NCBI RefSeq assembly: GCF_032017025.1 | Contig: NZ_DALZQO010000013.1 | Coordinates: 1 to 64,000, forward strand | DNA length: 64,000 nt | DNA from: Hydrogenoanaerobacterium sp032017025 | Lineage (GTDB): Bacteria > Bacillota > Clostridia > Oscillospirales > Ruminococcaceae | Direction: 5' to 3' | Shown: one piece after another, positions 17,393-26,061 of the stretch | Numbering within the stretch: the stretch's first letter is position 1 | Layout: each line of letters opens with the position of its first letter | The notes under the pieces: model-generated | Databases searched by the model: none | What the model was told of the DNA's origin: nothing | The model's input: the letters and a program-made list of their open reading frames with translations, nothing else | Position numbers and translations under genes: made by a program

Positions 17393-18847
17393 CTATTTGC
17401 TAAGTAGTTCAATGCCTTTTTTGATTCTTAGAATACTTTCCTCTTTGCCGAGCAGTGAGCAAATTTCAACACCGCCGCCGGGGGTAAACTGCTTGCCCGA
17501 AACGGCAACGCGAACCGGCCACAGAATAATGCCGTTCTTTACACCGAGCGATTCAATTACTTTAAACAGGGCAGCATGCACACCCTCAACACTGTAATCG
17601 TCCAGCTCTTCCAGCACAGGCAAAACAGCTTTTAGGCTTTCCAGCGAGTTTTCCTCGTTGGTTTTCATCTTCTTGTGCACATACAGCTCGGTGCTGTATT
17701 CCGGCAGTTCATCTATAAAATCAAGCTGCTCGGGAATATCGCGCAGAACTTCCGTACGGGGTTGCAGCACCTGTGCAATCAGCTTGGTATCTACGTTGCC
17801 CTTTACCGTCTTGCGAATCCAGGGCAGCGCTCTCTCGTGAAATTCGTCAAGCGGCATTGCCTTGATGTATTCACCGTTGATGTAGTTGAGCTTTTGAGTA
17901 TCAAAAATAGCGGGGGATTTGGAGATACTTGCGGGGTCCCACTCCTGAATCAACTCATCTAGAGTAAAGATTTCACGGTCACCCTTGGGGCTCCAGCCCA
18001 GCAAAGCAATGTAGTTGAGCACCGCGTCCTTCAGGTACCCCTGCTCAATTAAATCCTCGTAGGAGGCATCTCCGTTGCGTTTGCTGAGCTTATGGGTGCT
18101 GTCCTTCATCACCGGCGGGCAGTGGATATATTTCGGCACCTCCCAGCCGAATGCCTCGTACAGCAGATTGTATTTTGGTGTGCTGGAAAGGTACTCGTTG
18201 CCGCGGATGACATGCGAAATGTACATAAGGTGATCGTCTACCACGTTTGCAAAGTTGTAGGTGGGCATACCATCGGTTTTAATCAAAATCTGATCATCGA
18301 GGGTTTCGTTTTCTACGCTGATATCGCCAAAAATCTCATCATGAAAAGTAGTGGTACCATCTTTAGGCATTTTTTGGCGGATTACATAGGGAATGCCGGC
18401 AGCGAGGTTCTGTGCAATCTCCTCTTTGGTAAGCTCACGGCAGTGCCCGTCGTAATGCGGTGCTTGACCGGACGCTTTTTGCAGAACGCGAACCTCTTCA
18501 AGCCTGTCTTTATCGCAGAAGCAGTAGTACGCTGCCCCTTTTTCCACAAGCTGCAGGGCGTATTCTTTGAACATGCCCATGCGCTCGCTCTGAACATAAG
18601 GGCCGACAGGGCCGCCGATGTCGGGGCCTTCGTCCCAAATCAGCCCTGTTTCGCGCAGGGTGTTATAAATAATATCAGTTGCTCCTTCTACAAAGCGTTC
18701 CTGATCGGTATCTTCAATACGCAGCAAAAATTTACCGCCCTCTGCTTTTGCTGTCAAATAAGCATAAAGCGCGGTGCGCAGGTTGCCGACATGCATATAA
18801 CCGGTTGGGCTGGGGGCAAAACGGGTGCGTACGCCTTCTAGTTTCAT
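17393..18847 (-). CDS. gltX: Glutamyl-tRNA synthetase
   Basis: 484 residues, class I synthetase. The HIGH region is RFAPSPTGYMHVGNLRTALY and the KMSKS-type motif is KLSKRNGD. The anticodon-binding helical bundle fills the last third. It charges tRNA-Glu, and in bacteria lacking GlnRS also tRNA-Gln for GatCAB; which applies here is not visible. The start is ATG 18847 with AAGGACGG upstream on the minus strand. No leader structure was recognised. Confidence 0.95.
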   Translation of the reverse strand: MKLEGVRTRFAPSPTGYMHVGNLRTALYAYLTAKAEGGKFLLRIEDTDQERFVEGATDIIYNTLRETGLIWDEGPDIGGPVGPYVQSERMGMFKEYALQLVEKGAAYYCFCDKDRLEEVRVLQKASGQAPHYDGHCRELTKEEIAQNLAAGIPYVIRQKMPKDGTTTFHDEIFGDISVENETLDDQILIKTDGMPTYNFANVVDDHLMYISHVIRGNEYLSSTPKYNLLYEAFGWEVPKYIHCPPVMKDSTHKLSKRNGDASYEDLIEQGYLKDAVLNYIALLGWSPKGDREIFTLDELIQEWDPASISKSPAIFDTQKLNYINGEYIKAMPLDEFHERALPWIRKTVKGNVDTKLIAQVLQPRTEVLRDIPEQLDFIDELPEYSTELYVHKKMKTNEENSLESLKAVLPVLEELDDYSVEGVHAALFKVIESLGVKNGIILWPVRVAVSGKQFTPGGGVEICSLLGKEESILRIKKGIELLSK

Positions 18848-19069
18848 CAGTTTATTACCGTCCTTTTTTATGAGGCGCGCAGCCTCACCAAATTGCAGCA
18901 GAAAAGTCCGCTGTCTAGCTTATTGTAAGCCTGTAACGGGCATTTGTCGATCGGTAATTGGGTTCCGATTCGGCGCTGCAATTCTTCCGGCACAATTGTA
19001 TGGAGATATAACAATCTATAGAGCTTATCGGCAGCATTTTACCTTGTTTCGCCAATTTGTGCGGTGGTA

Positions 19070-19101
19070 TTGTGACAATGTTTTTATACAAGTTGTAATA
19101 A
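19070..19101 (+). promoter_or_regulatory. Candidate Spo0A-type spoIIE promoter with long spacer
   Basis: TTGTGA (19070-19075) and TAATAA (19096-19101) are 20 bases apart, reminiscent of B. subtilis Spo0A-activated sigma-A promoters (spoIIE, spoIIG) with over-long spacers. TTCGCCAAT at 19048-19056 matches the reverse-strand 0A-box TTCGACAAA at 7 of 9 positions, and TTTGTCGAT at 18943-18951 matches the forward box at 8 of 9. The rest of the 18848-19207 region shows nothing else I can name. Motif-based inference only. Confidence 0.35.
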
Positions 19102-19207
19102 TATGGAAGAAGTACCGGTGGTAACTAACATGATATGCAAACGGCTCCGAGAATATACCAAATCATTATATTATTATGCGGCAGCTTGCCGCGCAGGAGT
19201 GAAGCAG

Positions 19208-21541
19208 ATGAAAGTAGGAACACAGAGGATAGGGACAAGCTTTGGCGGTAGAGTAAAACAAGTAATTACCGCAAAAAGTGGCTTGATTGAAAGTGGAATT
19301 TGTGCGGCAGTGGCATTTCTAATGGCGAACGCCTTTCTGTTTAACACTATGGCGCCGTTTGGAGTCAGCTTTGCTGCATCGGTAAAGCGTGAAAATTCGC
19401 TTGCGGCGGCGGCAGGGGCCATTCTTGGCTACACCTTCTCCTACAACCCTACGTCCAACGTTAAATACATCATTGCTGTCGTACTCATTTTAGCAGCAAA
19501 CTGGGTGGTCTCCGACAGCCGCTTTTCCAAGTACAAGGGCGTTGCAGTGCCGATTATTGCGCTGCTTGCGGTGCTCGTAGCCGATTTAGCAGTGTTCTCG
19601 CTTGGCGGGCTTACCTTATACGATATTGTGCTGAGCCTCTCGGAAGCTTCGCTTGCCGCAGGCACCACTTTTTTTATGATGCGCAGTCTTACAGTTGCCG
19701 AGCACCGCGAAAACCTGCTCAGTCTGGGCAAGGCAGATATCTCCTGCCTTATCATCACCTTTGCCATTGCCATGATGGCACTCGGCTCTTTTTTGGTGGC
19801 GGGTCTTTCAGTGGGCAGAATTGTCGCTGTGGTTATTATTTTGCTGTGTGCAAAGTACGGCAATGAGGCGGCAGGTGCAGTTGCAGGTGTTACAGCGGGC
19901 GCCGCAATGGGGCTGTTGGGCAGTAGCTTTACCTTTTTGGCGGCAGCATATGGGTTTGGCGGGCTGGTAGCGGGTATGTTCGCAAGCTTTGGTAGTTTTG
20001 GCTGTGCTGTAATTTTTATAATTGTCAACGGCATTGTATCGCTGGTGCTGGGTGGGCAGTTTGAAGTGATGAACTCGATGTACGAGGTGTTTGCGGCAAG
20101 TGTGCTGTTTGTAGTGATCCCGACTGCTTGGACGGATAAATTGATGCTTGCACGTCGCAGTAAAACCGTAGCGGTCACCCAGACGGCGAAGGATATTATG
20201 TTGAGCAAACTGCATTTCGCGTCGCAGGCACTTTCGGATATTTCTACTACGACCCAGCAGGTTTCAGGTAAGCTGATGACCATGCAAAGCGTTGACATCG
20301 GCACTGTGTACAGCAAAAGCGTTGACAGCGTGTGCCGCCGCTGCAAGCAAAAGGGCGAGTGTTGGGGCGGAGATTTTTCCGCAAGTATGGACAGCATGAA
20401 CCATTTCGGCGGGACTCTCAAGCGCAAAGGTGAGATTACCGAGCAGGATTTCTCAGGAAGGCTCGCCGGGCTGTGCATCCGCAAGCCGGAAATGGTGCTG
20501 GCAGTGAATGCCGAATACAGCCTGTTCGCACAGCAGCAGGGCAGCCGCCAGAAGGTCTCGCAGATTCGCGGCGTGGTTACCGACCAGTTCGAGGGCATGG
20601 CTCTGATGCTCGGTTCGCTTGCCACAGAGTTATCTGAAATTTATGAGGTGGATAACCGCAAGAATCGCTGCATTGTTGACCTATTCCTACGCAATAAAAC
20701 CGAGCTTTCTGCAGCATCCAGTTACGAAGATAAATTCGGTAGATTGTATGTGGAGGTAACACTGCCCTCGTTCAAGCTGGCAAGGCTGCCAGTGGCGGAG
20801 ATTACCGCCGAACTTTCCGACCTGTGCGAAACCACCTTCGATCTGCCTGTAATACAGGAGGCGGAGAACACCGCCAAGCTGATGTTTGCTGAAAGGGCAA
20901 ATCTGTGTGCGGAGTTTGGCAGGGCACAAATACCCTACGGCAACAGCAAGCTGTGCGGCGACTGCAGTGATTTCTTCCTTGATAACCGTGGGCGTGCGCA
21001 TATGATCGTCAGCGACGGTATGGGCAGCGGCGGTAAGGCCGCGATTGATGCCGCAATGACCGTAAGCCTGCTCACCAAGCTGATTAACGCGGGCTTTGAG
21101 TTTGATGCTGCACTCAAAATGGTAAATTCCGCTCTTTTGGTGAAATCCAACGAAGAATCTCTTTCCACGATAGACCTTGCATGTGTTGACCTTTATACAG
21201 GCAGGGCGGAGTTCCTCAAAGCAGGGGCAGCCCCCACCTTTGTGTTGCGCTCGGGTACGGTGGGCAAGGTAGAGTCAATGTCAATGCCGGCGGGAATCCT
21301 GCGGGGAGTAGAGTTTGAAAAATCGTCTATGACCCTGCGTGAGGGTGATATTATTGTGATGATCTCGGATGGCGTGATTTTGACCGGAATCGACTGGATG
21401 TACCCCCAGATCAAGCTGAGCAAGGGGCTTTCCGCACAGGAGATGGCACAAGAGATTGCCAACACCGCAAAGGTGCGCCGCGTCGATAATCACGATGATG
21501 ATATTACCGTAGCAGTGATGAAATTAAGCAAAGGAATATAG
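19208..21541 (+). CDS. spoIIE: Stage II sporulation protein E (serine phosphatase)
   Basis: About 777 residues from ATG 19208 (AGGAG at 19194-19198); in-frame ATGs at 19130 and 19103 would add 26 or 35 residues but have weaker sites. The N-terminal third has about ten membrane helices. A cytoplasmic region with a Cys cluster (CRRCKQKGECWGG) follows, and the C-terminus is a PP2C phosphatase domain with metal ligands in MIVSDGMGSGGKAAIDAAM, VMISDGVILTG and NHDDDITVAV. In sporulation it dephosphorylates SpoIIAA to activate sigma-F in the forespore and helps place the polar septum. Single gene, with a strong terminator right after. Confidence 0.93.
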   Translation: MKVGTQRIGTSFGGRVKQVITAKSGLIESGICAAVAFLMANAFLFNTMAPFGVSFAASVKRENSLAAAAGAILGYTFSYNPTSNVKYIIAVVLILAANWVVSDSRFSKYKGVAVPIIALLAVLVADLAVFSLGGLTLYDIVLSLSEASLAAGTTFFMMRSLTVAEHRENLLSLGKADISCLIITFAIAMMALGSFLVAGLSVGRIVAVVIILLCAKYGNEAAGAVAGVTAGAAMGLLGSSFTFLAAAYGFGGLVAGMFASFGSFGCAVIFIIVNGIVSLVLGGQFEVMNSMYEVFAASVLFVVIPTAWTDKLMLARRSKTVAVTQTAKDIMLSKLHFASQALSDISTTTQQVSGKLMTMQSVDIGTVYSKSVDSVCRRCKQKGECWGGDFSASMDSMNHFGGTLKRKGEITEQDFSGRLAGLCIRKPEMVLAVNAEYSLFAQQQGSRQKVSQIRGVVTDQFEGMALMLGSLATELSEIYEVDNRKNRCIVDLFLRNKTELSAASSYEDKFGRLYVEVTLPSFKLARLPVAEITAELSDLCETTFDLPVIQEAENTAKLMFAERANLCAEFGRAQIPYGNSKLCGDCSDFFLDNRGRAHMIVSDGMGSGGKAAIDAAMTVSLLTKLINAGFEFDAALKMVNSALLVKSNEESLSTIDLACVDLYTGRAEFLKAGAAPTFVLRSGTVGKVESMSMPAGILRGVEFEKSSMTLREGDIIVMISDGVILTGIDWMYPQIKLSKGLSAQEMAQEIANTAKVRRVDNHDDDITVAVMKLSKGI

Positions 21542-21581
21542 CAAGTAAAAAAGGAACGCCGCTGCGTTCCTTTTTTACTTG
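21542..21581. terminator. Bidirectional terminator overlapping the spoVB stop codon
   Basis: A perfect 18-base stem (21542-21559 with 21564-21581) and CGCT loop. The plus-strand arm ends spoIIE; the other arm contains the last codons and stop (21575-21577) of the converging spoVB gene. Confidence 0.9.
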
Positions 21582-23107
21582 AAAATCGATATCCCCCAAT
21601 GAATATCTTCGCGGGTAATGCAGGCGGAAAAGCACAAGAACAACAGGTAGACAGCCGCCGCCAGACCAATGTGCGCAGCAGCCTCGCCGACCGGGGTAGC
21701 AAAAGCCACGTCCCACAGCCGAAAAATCGCCTTAGAAGCTGCCGATGCCCCTACAATGCCAAATAGCGGCTTTATCACACATGCCCACAGGTTGAAACGA
21801 AATTGTGTTACTGAGATCAGGCGGTTTGCACTGAGGGCGGAATTGAGCAGCTCGGTAAAGAAGATGGTGCAGATATAGCCCGCAAGGGCAAACTTCGGTA
21901 CCAGAAAATAAACGAGCACCACGCTGCACGACGCATCTATAATGTTATAACGCATGGAGCTTACCTGTTCCCCCAAGCCTTTGAGCATGCCGTCCACCGC
22001 AGTATCCAGATACATGACCGGAATCAGCGGAGCAAGGATGCAGATGTACTTTGCGGTGTCGTAGTTTTTGTAAATGGCAACCGCGAGTTCATTTGCAAAG
22101 CTGAACATAATCCCCGCAACGCCAATCGAAAAAAGCAGTGTAATTTGAAAGACCCGCGCCGCTATGTAATTGATGCGCACCTCATGGCATTGGGCGCGGC
22201 ACTCGGCAAGCTCGGGAACAAGCAGCCCTGAAAGTGCCTGTAAAAAAGCCGCAGGAAAAAGAATGACCGGCAGCACCATACCGTGCAGTAAGCCGTAGGA
22301 GGCAAGCGCTGCCTCGGCCGATGCGCCGGATTTTTTAAGCCCGCGTGGAATCAACAGGTGCTCAATCGTAATAAGCCCCGAGCGGGCGTAAGCACTAAAC
22401 GCAACGGGCAGTGAAATACCAAGCAAACGCCGCCATAAGCCACCCGTCACCTGCCCATCCGTTTTATAGCGCCTGCTGTCAAGCAGGTAGAGTATAAAAG
22501 AGTAGAAGAACGAGCAAAGCTCGGCTAGGCTGCCACCGCCCACAATGGCGAGGCAGGCAAATTCCAGCCCGCGCGGCATCAGCATAGTCAGCCCTGCAAT
22601 GGTAAGCGAAATGCGCACCATCTGCTCAAAAATCTGTGCGGACGCACTTTTCACTACCCGTCGTACCGCGGTAAAATATCCGCTGATGGAGGAGGACATA
22701 GCAATAAACGGTAAGCTGACGGCAAGCAGCTTCAACGAAAGAATGGTTCGCTCATCCCCAAGCCACTGCATTCCCACTGTTTCTGCGTTGGTGTAAAGTG
22801 CTATAGCTGTAGCGGTGCCGAAAACAATGCTGTACGCAAGGCAGCGGTGCATCGCTTTTTTGGCGCCTGATGGATTATTGCGCCCAAGCTCTTCGGCAAC
22901 CAGTCGCGTCGCTGCAAGGTTTACACCCGAGGTGGAAAGCGTGACCGCCAGCGTGTATACCGACATAATCAGCTGATAAAGCCCAATACCGGCTGCACCG
23001 ATTTTGTTGGAGAGATAAACCCCAAAGGATACCCCAACCGTACGCATCAGCAGTGAAGTTGCCGTCAACAGCAGCGCGTTGATTACAAAGGCCTTGATTT
23101 TTTTCAT
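21575..23107 (-). CDS. spoVB: SpoVB-like polysaccharide/lipid flippase (MATE/MVF superfamily)
   Basis: 510 residues with about 14 membrane helices, Polysacc_synt family. TATSLLMRTVGVSFGVYLSN and the GLYQLIMSVYTLAVTLSTSG segment are typical of SpoVB/YkvU/MurJ-like exporters. In sporulation SpoVB is needed for cortex peptidoglycan, probably moving lipid-linked precursors; related YtgP proteins are vegetative. The position opposite spoIIE fits sporulation, but several paralogues per genome are common, so the symbol is tentative. Start ATG 23107 with GGTGAG upstream. Confidence 0.8.
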   Translation of the reverse strand: MKKIKAFVINALLLTATSLLMRTVGVSFGVYLSNKIGAAGIGLYQLIMSVYTLAVTLSTSGVNLAATRLVAEELGRNNPSGAKKAMHRCLAYSIVFGTATAIALYTNAETVGMQWLGDERTILSLKLLAVSLPFIAMSSSISGYFTAVRRVVKSASAQIFEQMVRISLTIAGLTMLMPRGLEFACLAIVGGGSLAELCSFFYSFILYLLDSRRYKTDGQVTGGLWRRLLGISLPVAFSAYARSGLITIEHLLIPRGLKKSGASAEAALASYGLLHGMVLPVILFPAAFLQALSGLLVPELAECRAQCHEVRINYIAARVFQITLLFSIGVAGIMFSFANELAVAIYKNYDTAKYICILAPLIPVMYLDTAVDGMLKGLGEQVSSMRYNIIDASCSVVLVYFLVPKFALAGYICTIFFTELLNSALSANRLISVTQFRFNLWACVIKPLFGIVGASAASKAIFRLWDVAFATPVGEAAAHIGLAAAVYLLFLCFSACITREDIHWGISIFK

Positions 23108-23255
23108 TTACTCACCGCACTTACATATAGTATCAAACTATCTATATGCGGCATCTGTTCCAAGAAATGCGTCCTATCGGGTAGGAGACGGCACACCTGC
23201 AAGCAGAATCTGCCCCAAGCGTTGTTGCTTTAAGCTGTTATATCACTACAAACAC

Positions 23256-23291
23256 AAAAGAGCCATCCGCCGCAGGCAGATGGCTCTTTTT
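23256..23291 (-). terminator. Rho-independent terminator after fba
   Basis: AAAAGAGCCATC paired with GATGGCTCTTTT around an 11-base loop, with a T run on the plus strand and an A-rich flank that is a T run on the minus strand. It lies directly past the fba stop. The neighbouring 23108-23255 stretch holds the spoVB upstream region; no further signal recognised. Confidence 0.85.
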
Positions 23292-23308
23292 ATGCATAGA
23301 ATCGCCGA

Positions 23309-24172
23309 TTAAGCTTTGTTTACAGAACCGAACATTTCCATTTTCTCTTTTACTGCTGCTGCGATTGCGGCAGTACCGGGTGCAAGCAATTTGCGAGGGT
23401 CGAAGCCCTTGCCTTCAAGATCTTTGCCTGCCTCGATGTATTTGCGAGTAGCCTCAGCAAATACCAACTGGCACTCAGTGTTTACATTTATCTTAGATAC
23501 GCCAAGGCTGATTGCTTTCTGAATCATCTCATCGGGGATGCCGGTGCCGCCGTGCAGAACCAGAGGTATGCCGGAGGTGGAGTCCTGAATTTTAGCAAGA
23601 GCCTCGAAGTTCAGCCCCTGCCAATTCTCGGGGTATTGGCCATGGATGTTGCCGATACCTGCAGCCAGCATAGTGACACCAAGATCAGCAATGAGTTTGC
23701 ACTCTGCGGGGTCGGCAATCTCGCCTGCGCCAACAACGCCATCTTCCTCGCCGCCAATGGAGCCAACCTCAGCTTCAAGCGAAATTCCTTTTTCGTTTGC
23801 AAGGGCAACCAGTTCTTTTGTTTTTTCAATATTCTCTTCAATGCTGTAGTGAGAACCATCGAACATAATGGAGGAGAAGCCAGCCTCGATGCAAGCTTTT
23901 GCACCCTCGTAAGAGCCGTGGTCGAGATGAAGAGCAACAGGAACTGTGATGCCCATGCTCTCTACCATAGCGTTCACCATAGCAGCAACTGTTTTAAAAC
24001 CTGTCATATATTTTCCCGCACCCTCAGAAACACCGAGGATGATGGGGGCGTTGCACTCTTGTGCGGCCTGCAAAGCAGCCTTTGTCCACTCAAGGTTATT
24101 GATATTGAACTGACCAACCGCGTAATGACCTTCGCGAGCTTTGTTAAGCATTTCTTTTGCAGATACTAACAT
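23309..24172 (-). CDS. fba: Fructose-bisphosphate aldolase, class II
   Basis: 287 residues, metal-dependent class II aldolase interconverting fructose-1,6-bisphosphate and two triose phosphates. Zinc and substrate residues are in VALHLDHGSYEGAKACIEAG, GNIHGQYPENW, LVLHGGTGIPDEMI and ISKINVNTECQ. The start is ATG 24172, preceded by GGGAGG on the minus strand; the open frame extends 87 bases further but lacks a ribosome binding site there. Together with fbp at 14941 it serves gluconeogenesis as well as glycolysis. Confidence 0.95.
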   Translation of the reverse strand: MLVSAKEMLNKAREGHYAVGQFNINNLEWTKAALQAAQECNAPIILGVSEGAGKYMTGFKTVAAMVNAMVESMGITVPVALHLDHGSYEGAKACIEAGFSSIMFDGSHYSIEENIEKTKELVALANEKGISLEAEVGSIGGEEDGVVGAGEIADPAECKLIADLGVTMLAAGIGNIHGQYPENWQGLNFEALAKIQDSTSGIPLVLHGGTGIPDEMIQKAISLGVSKINVNTECQLVFAEATRKYIEAGKDLEGKGFDPRKLLAPGTAAIAAAVKEKMEMFGSVNKA

Positions 24173-24230
24173 AAAAATTACCTCCCATAAACTTTTTAAC
24201 GTCTGAATAAACAGCGTTTTCCAACTATTA

Positions 24231-24259
24231 ATTATAGAGTATCCAGCGCTAAAAAGCAA
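24231..24259 (-). promoter_or_regulatory. fba promoter
   Basis: On the minus strand, TTGCTT (24259-24254), 17 bases, TATAAT (24236-24231), about 60 bases before the start. Confidence 0.7.
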
Positions 24260-24334
24260 ACTACGTTTTAGATAAATTATGCCACTGTTTTGCCGTTAAA
24301 TTTATGACAAAGACGAGAATACAAAATAAAAAAT

Positions 24335-25168
24335 TTACAGTTTAGAAGGGAATGCGTCGGGGCACACGCGCGCATAATGGAAAATATATTGCTGCGCAAT
24401 GCCTGCGTTGTCCCTGGCACAGCGCGGCAACCCCTTCGGGAACAGGTGTTTCATAGCACGTTTCATCCACACATCCATCGGGAAGCACTCCATTCTTGCA
24501 AAGCCGTAGAGCAGCGCGCATTCCGCTACCTTTGGGCCAACCCCATGAATCTGCTGCAGCACTGCGCGGGCATCGTCCAGCTCCATCGTGGCAACATCTG
24601 CTAAAACAACCTCGCCGGAGCTCACTTTGCGTGCTGCATCCAATATGTATTTCGCACGAAATCCGCTGCGTAATGGGGCGAGGTCGCTTTCACTGAGCAC
24701 AGCCAGGCGTTCGGGTGTGGGAAAGGCATAGATCCCCGCCGATATCTCGTCGCCGAAGCACTCACACAGCCGTGCCACAATGCCGCGGATGCGCGCTAAA
24801 TTGTTGTTTTGGCTGATGATAAAGGAGCACAGTGTCTCCCACGGGTACTGGCGCAGCACTCGGATTCCGGGGGCAAACTCTGCTGCCTTTGCAAGTGTTT
24901 TGTTGCCGCAAAGCTTTGTACGGATTTCAGCGTAGCTGGTAGAAAGATCAAAATAATCCGCCCAAAAGCGTTCCTCGCCATCCGCAACGCCCTGCAGCAG
25001 CAGCCCTTGTGCATCCTGTGAAACACGGCAAAAACGCCCCTCCACTACGCCTTCAAACCAACCGTCTTCTGCTTCGTTCCAACGGAAGCACTGCCCACAG
25101 TTTAGCGTATCGCCCAGGGAAAATCCCTCCTCCGCGGGGATAGCGAGCCTGCAAATCGTACTGTTCAA
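24335..25168 (-). CDS. 8-oxoguanine DNA glycosylase (OGG1-type)
   Basis: 277 residues with the eukaryote-like OGG1 architecture: an 8-oxoG_N domain (residues 1-110, DTLNCGQCFRWNEAEDGWF) and a helix-hairpin-helix glycosylase domain. SQNNNLARIRGIV matches the NNN(I)ARI base-recognition motif; GVGPKVAECALLY holds the catalytic Lys (OGG1 K249 equivalent) and FPMDVWMKR the catalytic Asp. It removes oxidised guanine and can nick DNA. Start ATG 25168, minus strand, with GGAGGTCTCGAC upstream. Such genes are frequent in Clostridia alongside or instead of MutM. Confidence 0.9.
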   Translation of the reverse strand: MNSTICRLAIPAEEGFSLGDTLNCGQCFRWNEAEDGWFEGVVEGRFCRVSQDAQGLLLQGVADGEERFWADYFDLSTSYAEIRTKLCGNKTLAKAAEFAPGIRVLRQYPWETLCSFIISQNNNLARIRGIVARLCECFGDEISAGIYAFPTPERLAVLSESDLAPLRSGFRAKYILDAARKVSSGEVVLADVATMELDDARAVLQQIHGVGPKVAECALLYGFARMECFPMDVWMKRAMKHLFPKGLPRCARDNAGIAQQYIFHYARVCPDAFPSKL

Positions 25169-25302
25169 GTCGAGACCTCCTACCTGAATTTATAGCAACC
25201 AGTATAGCAGATGGCAGGGGCGATGCGCAAGCGGAGAATATAACCACAAACGGACAAGCCCCTGTAAAGGGAGGATTACTATTTGTAGCCTAAAAAATCA
25301 AG

Positions 25303-25399
25303 TTTTCCACAGAAATGAATATTTTTTTAACAAACTAAGAACTCCTGTTCATAAGGGTTTTGCAATAAGCTTTCCACACTTTCCACAGAGTTTTCCACA
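25303..25399 (+). other. Cluster of four DnaA-box-like sites
   Basis: TTTTCCACA at 25303-25311 and 25391-25399 and CTTTCCACA at 25370-25378 and 25379-25387 all lie on the plus strand. The first two match TTATCCACA at 8 of 9 positions; the other two at 7 of 9. They sit in the 507-base gap 25169-25675, which is AT-rich (for example 25430-25580) and has divergent genes on its two sides. No dnaA, dnaN, rpmH or gyrB lies nearby, so origin, DnaA-titration site or DnaA-regulated promoter are all open. Nothing else is recognised in the gap. Confidence 0.5.
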
Positions 25400-25675
25400 G
25401 TTTTTGAGGGATATCATGAGAAAAATCTTAATACAACTAGTATATTAGTTCTGAAAATGGCTTATCCGTAGCATTTGTAAGCATGTATATTTAAAAAAGT
25501 GAGTGTATAATTCCATAACTGGTGGCAAAACAAGACGCTGAGTACTAATTAAATGAAGTTATGAATTAATACATCTTATATGGGAATAATTTACTTATCT
25601 ATTTGCGCTTTATTTTTTAGATGCTGCAATTCAAATTACAGCAAAAACAAAAAACAGGAAAGGCGGTTCTACAAA

Positions 25676-25939
25676 ATGCTCAGAGGGGTAAACAAAAAAA
25701 TTATTGAGGTTGTTGATACACAAAATGATTACTTTGAAAGGGCTATTTTATTTGTAAAAGATCGAAAGCTGGATGAAAACGAGAGCGATATTAAACGCAA
25801 TGCCGATGAATTTATGAAAAGTGCGGCTACTTTAAAATTTCGCCGCATTTTATATCGCATTCCCGTATTTGAAATTGTAAAACTGCTGGGTGCTGCGAGT
25901 GTAGGTGCAGCAATTGTACTCATCTTTATGCTTGTGTAA
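25676..25939 (+). CDS. Small hypothetical membrane protein
   Basis: 87 residues from ATG 25676, chosen because AGGAAAGGCGG lies at 25656-25666; the frame is open 96 bases further upstream but without a good site. The N-terminal 60 residues are soluble, charged and helical; residues about 66-87 (PVFEIVKLLGAASVGAAIVL) form one C-terminal membrane helix, so it looks like a tail-anchored protein. No family recognised. It stands just downstream of the DnaA-box cluster. Confidence 0.6.
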   Translation: MLRGVNKKIIEVVDTQNDYFERAILFVKDRKLDENESDIKRNADEFMKSAATLKFRRILYRIPVFEIVKLLGAASVGAAIVLIFMLV

Positions 25940-26061
25940 AAATTTACTTGTTTTTTGTTTCATCCTGTCATATTTTATGGTATAATTTGAAATTAGATAT
26001 GCGGATGTGTAAAGTAAGCAATTAGGCGGGTTTTACATCCAAACAGCGAAAGGGAAATAAC

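Noticed and set aside
18092..18841. 249-codon plus-strand frame
   Set aside because: Antisense to gltX; no ribosome binding site or known domain.
19441..20625. Long open frame of 394 codons on the minus strand
   Set aside because: It is antisense to spoIIE, whose full-length protein is clearly recognisable; composition is Ser/Thr/Pro-rich as expected of an antisense shadow.
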